Shown one piece after another: positions 16,647-23,500 of a stretch of DNA of 36,723 bases. Position 1 is the stretch's first letter, and each line of letters starts with the position of its first letter. The DNA is from Phycisphaerales bacterium. GTDB taxonomy: Bacteria; Planctomycetota; Phycisphaerae; UBA1845. The notes beneath the pieces were generated by a model. It did not search any database, was not told where the DNA came from, and saw only the letters and a program-made list of their open reading frames with translations. The translations under genes were made by a program, and so were the position numbers. The stretch is taken from the NCBI GenBank assembly GCA_020353195.1, contig CP070691.1:2021040-2057762 (forward strand). Reading direction: 5' to 3'.

Positions 16647-19600
16647 TCAAGGGGTGCCGCCGGAGCGTTCCGCCAGTTCGGCCATGTCCCGGGCCAGGGC
16701 GTCGGCAGGAGAGGCGATGGGAACGGTGAACGGGGGCGCTGCCCGCGTACGTCCGGCTGGTGGATCGCCTGGAACGGCTGTTTCACCCGCCGCCAGACTG
16801 CCCGACCCCAGAAGCGATCGCAGTTGGCCCAGCGAGGATTGGCTGCGGCTCATCAGACGCTTCAGTCGTTGCGACGCGTTGGGGATCTGCGCCGCGAGAT
16901 CGGCTGCAGCCGGTGCGGACCCCAAGCCGTTGGGGTACGAGGCGACCGCCGCGTTGTCCCGGCCATCGAGCGCGGGCAATTGGCATTCAAGGCGGTCGAT
17001 CTGTTCGGAGACTTCGCGGGCGAGTTGCTCGGCCCGTCCTATCTTCCTGGAGGCGTGGTCAAAGGCTTCGCGAGAGGCCAGTTGGGCATCGTCGACCGCG
17101 CCGGCAAACCGTTCGAGTTTGACGGCTTGCGATTTCTGCTCGTCGACGAGGCGGGCGACGTCGGTGTCGAGTCGCCCGATGTGTTCTTCGGTGCCGGCGA
17201 GGCGGGTGACGTCGGCGTCGAGTCGGCCGATGTGTTCCTCGGTGTCGGCGAGCCGGACAGCGATGTTGTTTGCCTCACTGTGTGCCTGATCCGCCGTGCC
17301 GGTCACCCGCTCCAGTTGGCTGGCATGTGTTTCGTGTTCGTCGGCGAGGCGGGCGAGGTCGGCGTCGAGTCGGCCGATGTGTTCCTCGGTGTCGGCGAGC
17401 CGGGCAGTGACCTTGCCGGCTTCGCTGCACGCCTGGTCGGCCGCGCCGGTCACCCGCTCCAGCTGGCGGGCATGTGTTTCGTGTTCGTCGGCGAGGCGGG
17501 CGAGGTCGGCGTCGAGTCGCCCGATGTGTTCCTCGGTGCCGCCGAGCCGGGCGGAGAGCTTGCCGGCTTCGCTGCACGCCTGGTCGGCCGCGCCGGTCAC
17601 CCGCTCCAGCTGGCGCGCGTGTGATTCGTGCTCATCAGCGAGGCGGGCGACGTCGGTGTCGAGTTGGCCGATGCGTTTCTCGGTATCGGCGATTCGGTCA
17701 ACGAACGTGCTGGTTTCACCGCACGCCTGGTCGGCCGCGCCGGTCACCTGTTTCAATTGGCGCGTGTGCGATTCGTGCTCGTCGGCGAGGCGGGCAACAT
17801 CGGCGTCGAGTCGCCCGACGCGTTTTTCGGTGTGATCGGTTTGACTCGCGGCGAAGTTGGCGGTGCGCCGGGCTTCCTCCGCCGCATCGGCCACCTGTCT
17901 GAGTTCGCCGGCTTGCGAGCGTTGTTCGGTCGCAAGGTGGGCCAATTGAACGTCAATTCGTCCCACCCGTTCCGTGATCTCGACTGTTTGCGCAACGAGA
18001 TGGTTAATCCGGGCGTTGCGGTTATCCGTCTTGGAGGCAGCCCGGGTTCGAAGAGTGTCCGGATGGCCAGCCGCCGCGTCGGTTGGAGCGGTGTTTTCGG
18101 CATGGGGCAAACCGGCGGCGCGGCCGATTCTCCAGACGGCCTGGTCGAAGACGTCTCCGACCACCTGCCGGGCCTCGTCCACCGCACCGGCGAAAAGCTC
18201 GAGTTTGCGGGTATGCAGTTCGTAGTTACGGGCAAGCGAGGCCTGGACGGCTTCAGCTCGCCGGACGCGTTCCTCGGTATCGGCGGTCTGCGATGCAAGG
18301 CGCTCGAGCCGATCGCTATAGTCATCCATTTTGCCCGAGAGGTTGCGTTCGGAACGGTCCAGGCGTTCGACCATCTCTTCGACTTTTTCGACCGCGGCGG
18401 AGTTTTGCGCGCTTTGCTCGCGCAAGGGCGCCAGAGCGCGGTGCACAGACCGCTCACACACCGGGGCGACGATATGTTCGAAGCCCCCCTCGCGTCGTAG
18501 TGGCGCGAGAGCGTGCTCCACGGTCCGCTCACACACCGGCGCGACGATACGTTCGAAGCCCCCGTCGCGCAGCGGCGCGAGAGCGCGCTGCACGGTCTGC
18601 TCACACACCGGCGCGATAATATGTTCGAACCTCCCCTCTTGCCACGGCGCCAGATCCTGCTCCAAGGCGAGGACCCGCTTCTCGAAGTCCGCCATCGAGT
18701 TGAGCGACGCATCCAGACTGCTTGCCCGTGCCGCATCCGTGGCCTCGAGCGAGCTGAGCCGGGCCATGATCGCGGCCAACTGCTTATCGAGATACGGGGC
18801 GGCGATGGCGGCGCCTGTGCAGGTGTGTTCGGGTGCGCGGGGGGCGACCGGTTCGTGGATCAGGTGATCGCGAACCGGCCGGGGGGCCGGAGGCGGCGGT
18901 GCCGGTCCGGGTCGTATAGGTGTGCGGTCGGTTGCGACCGGGCCGGGCATCGCCTCGTCGTCGGCGCTGACGGGCATCATCTGGGCGATCACCGTTTCGA
19001 TGAACGGGCCGTCGATCGTCTTGCGGTCCGCGGAGTACGCGCTGAGCATGGCGTTGTCACAGACGGTGTTGATCAGGCGGGGCAACCCGTGAGAGAACCG
19101 GTAGATTCCCTCGATCGCGGACCCTTCGAACACCTCTTCGGCCGCGCCGGCGACGTGGAGACGGTGGCGGATGTATCCGGCGCACTGCTGGTGGTTCAGC
19201 GCCGGCAGATGAAACGATCGAAACAGTCGCTGCTGCAGCTGGCGCATGTCGGGCACCTGAAATCGATGCCGCAGTTCCGGCTGCCCGAGAATGGCGACCT
19301 GTAGCAGCTTGGCCTCGTCGGATTCGAGGTTGCCGATGGTGCGGAGCAGCTCGAAGGCGTCGCGTGGCAGGTTTTGAGCGTCGTCGAGCACCAACACCAC
19401 CGGGATGTTGGATGCGAAGCGTGCCAGGAGGAACTCCTGCAGCGCATGAATGAGCTGCGCGGTGCTGTCGGCGCGGTTCACGTCGAGCTCGAATTCGGCG
19501 CAGATGAGGCTGATCAGGTCGTGGGCCGTTTCGCACGAGTGGTTCACGGTCGCGAACGCGATCCGCTCCTGGAAATGACGGAGCATCAGGCGTGAGATCA

Positions 19601-19772
19601 GCGTCTTGCCTGCGCCCACCTCACCGGTCAGGAGCACATAGCCCTTGCCCTCGCCAATGGTGTAGATGAGGGTGGCGAGCGCTTCTTCGTGCTCGGGAGT
19701 GGGATAGAAGAAGCGCGGATCGGGCGTGTTGTTGAATGGAAGCTCGCGCAGGCCAAAGTGCTTTGCATACAC
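16647..19772 (-). CDS. ExeA/PEP-CTERM-locus-type AAA ATPase with giant coiled-coil tail
   Basis: 1041 residues from GTG 19772 (MYAKHFGLRELPFNNTPDPR, the classic start of the GspA/ExeA-like ATPases found in exosortase/EPS loci). Residues 1-270 are the AAA domain: Walker A GEVGAGKT 50-57, Walker B VVLVLDDAQ 125-133, and HGLPRLINTVCDNA near 238. A Pro-rich linker follows (about 285-315). The remainder is predicted coiled coil: three 24-25-residue repeats containing APVCE (382-453), then five full 49-residue repeats plus partial ones (about 599-909), ending in a Ser/Ala/Pro-rich tail. No transmembrane segment is evident. Family members normally end shortly after the ATPase domain or carry a small cell-wall domain, so this tail is exceptional. 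It is divergent from the polysaccharide export gene, which supports a role in EPS assembly or its spatial control (inference). Confidence 0.88.
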   Translation of the reverse strand: MYAKHFGLRELPFNNTPDPRFFYPTPEHEEALATLIYTIGEGKGYVLLTGEVGAGKTLISRLMLRHFQERIAFATVNHSCETAHDLISLICAEFELDVNRADSTAQLIHALQEFLLARFASNIPVVLVLDDAQNLPRDAFELLRTIGNLESDEAKLLQVAILGQPELRHRFQVPDMRQLQQRLFRSFHLPALNHQQCAGYIRHRLHVAGAAEEVFEGSAIEGIYRFSHGLPRLINTVCDNAMLSAYSADRKTIDGPFIETVIAQMMPVSADDEAMPGPVATDRTPIRPGPAPPPPAPRPVRDHLIHEPVAPRAPEHTCTGAAIAAPYLDKQLAAIMARLSSLEATDAARASSLDASLNSMADFEKRVLALEQDLAPWQEGRFEHIIAPVCEQTVQRALAPLRDGGFERIVAPVCERTVEHALAPLRREGGFEHIVAPVCERSVHRALAPLREQSAQNSAAVEKVEEMVERLDRSERNLSGKMDDYSDRLERLASQTADTEERVRRAEAVQASLARNYELHTRKLELFAGAVDEARQVVGDVFDQAVWRIGRAAGLPHAENTAPTDAAAGHPDTLRTRAASKTDNRNARINHLVAQTVEITERVGRIDVQLAHLATEQRSQAGELRQVADAAEEARRTANFAASQTDHTEKRVGRLDADVARLADEHESHTRQLKQVTGAADQACGETSTFVDRIADTEKRIGQLDTDVARLADEHESHARQLERVTGAADQACSEAGKLSARLGGTEEHIGRLDADLARLADEHETHARQLERVTGAADQACSEAGKVTARLADTEEHIGRLDADLARLADEHETHASQLERVTGTADQAHSEANNIAVRLADTEEHIGRLDADVTRLAGTEEHIGRLDTDVARLVDEQKSQAVKLERFAGAVDDAQLASREAFDHASRKIGRAEQLAREVSEQIDRLECQLPALDGRDNAAVASYPNGLGSAPAAADLAAQIPNASQRLKRLMSRSQSSLGQLRSLLGSGSLAAGETAVPGDPPAGRTRAAPPFTVPIASPADALARDMAELAERSGGTP
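17046..17978 (-). repeat. 147-bp tandem coding repeats (49-residue coiled-coil units)
   Basis: In reading direction, units begin at 17978, 17831, 17684, 17537 and 17390 (exactly 147 bp apart), then a 51-bp partial unit at 17243 and a degenerate last unit at 17192. Each encodes 49 residues, of the type TEEHIGRLDADLARLADEHE plus RQLERVTGAADQACSEA. The middle units are nearly identical at DNA level. Forty-nine residues is exactly seven heptads, so each full copy keeps the coiled-coil register; the 17-residue partial unit does not. Confidence 0.92.
18414..18629 (-). repeat. Three 24-25-residue APVCE repeats in the ATPase
   Basis: Units start at 18629, 18557 and 18482 (72 and 75 bp apart). Each has the form FE-I-APVCE--V--ALAPLR with one Cys in the same place. 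Single regularly spaced cysteines in a coiled-coil protein could allow disulfide or metal cross-links, or may be structurally neutral. Confidence 0.85.
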
Positions 19773-19820
19773 GGCACGACCCCGTCAAGAGATACTCGTT
19801 ACGCGGGCAGCTACGGCTGC

Positions 19821-19839
19821 GTTGCGTAGTCGAATATCG
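19821..19839 (-). promoter_or_regulatory. Intergenic motif shared with the dapL upstream region
   Basis: GTTGCG, T, AGTCGAATATCG on the plus strand, about 50-70 nt upstream of the ATPase start. The same GTTGCG and exact 12-mer AGTCGAATATCG recur at 35717-35737, about 70-90 nt upstream of dapL, in the same orientation relative to the gene. It could be a promoter element or regulator site. Confidence 0.4.
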
Positions 19840-19970
19840 GGCTCTGCCGGGCCGATCTTGAGATCACCGGCATAATATCGGCGGTCGCCCCGGGCGGCGG
19901 GGAGCGGGGGCGCCGGTGGGCCGCCGGGGCCACCGATTCAGGTCCGAAAACCGCTCTGGCAGTCACTATA

Positions 19971-19985
19971 TCTTTGGGGCAAAGA
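19971..19985. promoter_or_regulatory. Short palindrome in the EPS divergent region
   Basis: TCTTTG, GGG, CAAAGA: perfect 6-bp arms with a 3-nt centre, directly beside TATAT in a locally AT-richer patch. It is a possible operator for the divergent ATPase and export genes. Short palindromes arise by chance, so confidence is low. Confidence 0.3.
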
Positions 19986-20195
19986 ACGTTCAGGCCGGCA
20001 TGTGGGAACCCGATAAAACGGTGAGAATGCCGATGTTCGCCCTTGACGGACCGGACGGCGTCGCCGTCGCGTATGTCAAGGGCCGCAACGCCCCGATGGA
20101 CGTTGCGCAACCTGGAATCGTGAAGGCACCGGCGGGCCGACCGTGACGAGGACGTGGAACGGGCCCGGGCCCCCGGCCAGGAACCGGCCATCATC

Positions 20196-20984
20196 ATGCG
20201 AACGGTAATGGGCACGCTGCTCGCGGCGGCGACCGTAGTTTCCAGTGGATGTGCATCGAACCACCGCGAAGTGCACAACTGGCTGATGGCGTACCGCGAG
20301 TCGAATTCGTCGATCGACTATCGGGTCGGCATTCCGGACGCCATCCGGATCACCGCGCCGCGGATCCCGGAGATCGACGGCGAGCAGCAGACGATCCAGC
20401 CTGACGGGAAGATCACCCTGCGCCTGCTGGGCGAGGTACGGGTCGACGGAATGACGGCCAGGGAGATCGCCGCCAAGCTGACGGAGCTCCTTCGCGAGTA
20501 CTATGAGGCTCCGAAGGTGCAGGTGCGCGTCGCGCGCTTTGAAAGCAAGAAGGTCTACGTGTTCGGGCAGGTCGGCAGTCGGGGCACCTCTGGTGGCGGG
20601 TCCGCCATGGGCGGCGGGCAGGCCGTCGTATACACGGGAAGGAACACGCTGCTCGACACGCTGGCCGATGCGGGCCTGAGCCTCATCGCATGGCGAAGCC
20701 GCGTAAAAGTCATCCGGGCCGATCCGGAGAAACACAAGCGGCACGTGCTCATCGTGAACGTCGACAAGATGTTCGAAGAGGGCGATACGAGCATGAACGT
20801 GCTGCTGGAACCGGGAGACATCGTGTACGTGCCGCCGACGCCGCTGGGTTGGCTGGGGCTGCGGATCCAGGAAGTCCTGTTCCCGTTCGCGCCGGTATTC
20901 AACGCGTACACTCTCCCGGGGACGGTGATCGGGGCCCACCGGATTTACGACGAGGAGAATCTGTTTGGAGAGGATGGCGGCTGA
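20196..20984 (+). CDS. Polysaccharide export outer-membrane lipoprotein (Wza/OPX-like, short)
   Basis: 262 residues from ATG 20196. This start places a lipoprotein signal MRTVMGTLLAAATVVSSGC at the N-terminus (lipid-modified Cys19); the longer GTG start at 20154 would bury it. The poly_export domain is recognisable from DYRVGIPDAIRI through IQPDGKITLRLLGEVRVDGMT to REIAAKLTELLREYYEAPKVQVRV. A SLBB-like domain follows (VYVFGQVGSRGT ... NTLLDTLADAGLS ... VNVLLEPGDIVYVPPTP-like). OPX proteins form the outer-membrane or periplasmic exit channel for capsule or EPS in Wzy-type pathways. It is shorter than E. coli Wza (about 380 residues), with a single SLBB-like unit and no obvious C-terminal membrane helix. 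It heads the plus-strand group with the kinase and glycosyltransferase. Confidence 0.88.
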   Translation: MRTVMGTLLAAATVVSSGCASNHREVHNWLMAYRESNSSIDYRVGIPDAIRITAPRIPEIDGEQQTIQPDGKITLRLLGEVRVDGMTAREIAAKLTELLREYYEAPKVQVRVARFESKKVYVFGQVGSRGTSGGGSAMGGGQAVVYTGRNTLLDTLADAGLSLIAWRSRVKVIRADPEKHKRHVLIVNVDKMFEEGDTSMNVLLEPGDIVYVPPTPLGWLGLRIQEVLFPFAPVFNAYTLPGTVIGAHRIYDEENLFGEDGG

Positions 20985-21064
20985 CGTGATCGGCCCGGGA
21001 TTAACTTGCCCGGGTGCCTGAGCGCCCCGGGGCGTCAAGGTCGGGCCCGCACCGAGAGCTTCTC

Positions 21065-21982
21065 ATGGGACGGATTGCCGAAGCGCTGAGAAAAGCGGAA
21101 CGAGAGCGCCAGGAGGCGGTGGAAGGCGCCGTGTGCGCTCCCGCGGTCGTCACGGCGCAACCGGAGTCGCCGCCGGCTGCTGCCTCATACGCTACGCCGC
21201 CGCCTGAGGTCGAGGACCAGGCGCCGCCCGACGGGTCGCCGCAATCCGTCCATCCGGTTCGGCTGCCCTCGGAGGGGATGTCGGAGGCTCTGGTGGCGTA
21301 CTATGATTCGTCGTCGATGATCGCCGAGCAGTATCGCTCGCTGCGGACGCGCCTGCTCAGCATGAACTCCAGTAACGACCCCCGGATCCTCGCGATCACC
21401 AGCGCGGTGCCGAGAGAGGGCAAAAGCGTGACCGCCGCCAACGTCGCGATGATCCTCGCGGAGATCAAGCACCTGCGGGTCATGATCATCGATGGGGACT
21501 TCCGCCGCAGTTCGCTGGCCCAACTGCTGAACCAGAAGGAGACACCCGGCCTAGCCGATCTGCTTCGCGGCGCGGCTACCTACGGGGAGGTCGTCCAATC
21601 GACCCCTCTTGCGAACTTGTTCTTCATTGCGGCGGGAAAGAAGGGCGAGAGCAGCGCGGCGGAGATCCTGTCGTCGGACCGCATGGCTCCGGTGTTCCGC
21701 AAGATTCAGAGCCGTTACGATTACGTGATTGTGGACACACCACCCGCCACCACGGTGACGGACGTGGGAATCATCGGGCAGTTGTGCCACACGGTACTGA
21801 TGGTGATTCGGATGAACCGCACGCCCGGACCGCTCGTGCACCGGGCCGTGCGCATGCTCCAGGTCAACAACATCCCGGTAGCCGGTTGCATTCTCGTCGG
21901 AAACGACGAGCGGAGCGTGCGGTACGGGTACTACCCGTACTACCACTACTACAAGGACTACTACGGTAAAGACGCGAAGTGA
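21065..21982 (+). CDS. Cytoplasmic BY-type tyrosine kinase (CpsD/CapB-like) for EPS control
   Basis: 305 residues from ATG 21065 (MGRIAEALRKAERER, a typical start for this group); the frame is open further upstream but without family resemblance. Bacterial tyrosine kinase P-loop motifs: Walker A SAVPREGKS 113-121, Walker A' VMIIDGDFR 139-147, Walker B VIVDTPP 221-227. The C-terminus has a dense tyrosine cluster (nine Tyr, residues 287-300) of the kind that is autophosphorylated. These kinases act with a Wzz-like membrane co-polymerase to control polymer length and export. The transmembrane Wzz part is not fused here and no separate Wzz gene lies in the window. It sits 80 bp after the export lipoprotein, probably in the same transcript. 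Confidence 0.9.
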   Translation: MGRIAEALRKAERERQEAVEGAVCAPAVVTAQPESPPAAASYATPPPEVEDQAPPDGSPQSVHPVRLPSEGMSEALVAYYDSSSMIAEQYRSLRTRLLSMNSSNDPRILAITSAVPREGKSVTAANVAMILAEIKHLRVMIIDGDFRRSSLAQLLNQKETPGLADLLRGAATYGEVVQSTPLANLFFIAAGKKGESSAAEILSSDRMAPVFRKIQSRYDYVIVDTPPATTVTDVGIIGQLCHTVLMVIRMNRTPGPLVHRAVRMLQVNNIPVAGCILVGNDERSVRYGYYPYYHYYKDYYGKDAK

Positions 21983-22105
21983 CGCCGCCCTCTGCCCCGT
22001 CCGCCCACTCGTCAGCGGGGGCTTCCGGGAGGGGGGGCGGCGGCGTCACCGACTCGCGCATCCCGTCGGGGCGGGGCAGCTCCGTGGGCCGGACGCCAGG
22101 TGTTT

Positions 22106-23302
22106 ATGATACGGGACCGGATCATCGTCTGTATTGCCAGTCGCTGGGATTACGATCCCACCAGTAAGCACCAGGTCATGAAGCTGCTGGCCCGCCATAA
22201 CGATGTGGTCTGGGTCAACTATCGGGGCACGCGGCGACCCCGGGCCAACAGCGCCGACATCGGTGCCGTCGCTTCGACGCTGACCAGGGTGCTTCAGGGG
22301 GTGCAGCGTGCGGGCCCGCGCATGGTGCAACTGACCCCGCTGGTGATTCCCGGGGCGACTCACCGGGTGTCGCAGTCCGTGAACCGACGGCTGCTGGGGG
22401 GGCAGATTCGCCGGGCCGTCCGCCAGGTTCGCCGACGACACGATCGACCGGTCCAGTTGTGGACCTACGCTCCGGACGTATGGTTCCTGGCCGACGCAGT
22501 GGGCTATGAGCGCCTGGTCTACTATTGCGTCGACGAGTACAGTGAGTTCAAGGGCTTCGACTCCCAAGCGATGGCCCGGGCCGAACAGCGATTGATCGAG
22601 CGGGCCGACGTCGTGATCACCACATCGGGGGCCCTGTACGAGTCGAAGCGCCGCCTCCGCCCGGACGTGCACCTCGTGCGTCACGGCGTGGACGCGCCCC
22701 ATTTCGCCCGTGCCCTGGACAATGGACTCGAGGTGCCGCCGGACCTGATCGGTCTGAAACGTCCGAGGCTGGGGTTCTTCGGGTTGATCCACCACTGGAT
22801 CGACTGCGACCTGATCGAATCGGTCGCCCGCCGCCGCCCCGAGTACTCGTTTGTGCTGATCGGCGCCGACCACAGGAACCACTCGGGTCTGCTCCGGCAG
22901 CCGAACGTTCATTTACTCGGGAGGCGGTCGTACGCGTCTCTGCCCGCCTACTGCAAGGCCTTCGATGCCGCACTGCTGCCTTTCGTGCGCAGCCGGATGA
23001 CGGAAAACATCAACCCCATCAAGCTCCGCGAGTATCTGGCCGCCGGGCTGCCCGTGGTTTCGACACCGCTGCCGGAGGCTGACCGATACCGCCCGGACGT
23101 CCTGATCGCCGCGGATGCCGAGTCGTTCGCCCGTGGCTGCGACGAGGCCGTCGCCCAATCGTCGCCCAGCCGGCGGAAGGCGCGCAGCCGGCGTGTTGCG
23201 GACGAGACGTGGGAGGCGGTCGTCGAGAAACTGTCGCGGATCGTCGGGGGCTCGCAGCCGGCGCCGCCCGTCGACATGCCCGCCGTTGTCCCGGCCTCGT
23301 AA
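22106..23302 (+). CDS. GT-B glycosyltransferase (group 1, TuaH-like)
   Basis: 398 residues from ATG 22106 (AGG 5 nt upstream; a GTG at 22100 is a possible alternative). The N-terminal half begins RDRIIVCIASRWDYDPTSKHQ and contains LVYYCVDEYSEFKGF and ADVVITTSGALYESK. The C-terminal half has RLGFFGLIHHWIDCDLI and the donor-binding stretch ENINPIKLREYLAAGLPVVS, where the late Glu contacts the nucleotide sugar in GT4-like enzymes. It transfers a sugar from an activated donor, presumably during exopolysaccharide repeat-unit synthesis given the kinase and export genes just upstream (inference). Donor and acceptor cannot be read from the sequence. Confidence 0.85.
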   Translation: MIRDRIIVCIASRWDYDPTSKHQVMKLLARHNDVVWVNYRGTRRPRANSADIGAVASTLTRVLQGVQRAGPRMVQLTPLVIPGATHRVSQSVNRRLLGGQIRRAVRQVRRRHDRPVQLWTYAPDVWFLADAVGYERLVYYCVDEYSEFKGFDSQAMARAEQRLIERADVVITTSGALYESKRRLRPDVHLVRHGVDAPHFARALDNGLEVPPDLIGLKRPRLGFFGLIHHWIDCDLIESVARRRPEYSFVLIGADHRNHSGLLRQPNVHLLGRRSYASLPAYCKAFDAALLPFVRSRMTENINPIKLREYLAAGLPVVSTPLPEADRYRPDVLIAADAESFARGCDEAVAQSSPSRRKARSRRVADETWEAVVEKLSRIVGGSQPAPPVDMPAVVPAS

Positions 23303-23500
23303 CCAGGTCGCACTGCGGACGCCACGTTCTTCGAGCCCGCTGGCGTTGCGCCACGGACGAGCCGCAGCCGGTAAGCCGGCAGCGGCGCGCCTTGCCCGCA
23401 AGGTGTCCCCCTGGTGCTCGACGCGCGCACGAACGACCCTCTGCGACGCGTACGGGCGGACGAATTGCCCATGGCACCCGAGGTCATGGTCATGTCACAG

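Larger units (their letters stand above)
19773..20195. other. ~420 bp divergent regulatory region of the EPS module
   Basis: It separates the minus-strand ATPase from the plus-strand export lipoprotein. It holds two sites annotated separately: a motif shared with the dapL upstream region and a short palindrome. A 76-codon frame at 19916-20146 has no clear ribosome-binding site and no recognisable protein, so I do not call it. No RNA gene was recognised. Confidence 0.5.

Noticed and set aside
17046..17978. CRISPR-like or mobile repeat array
   Set aside because: Repeats are contiguous, in frame, 147 bp long without spacers, and encode a coiled coil.
19916..20146. 76-codon plus-strand frame in the EPS divergent gap
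   Set aside because: No convincing ribosome-binding site, domain or coding bias; it overlaps likely regulatory sequence.
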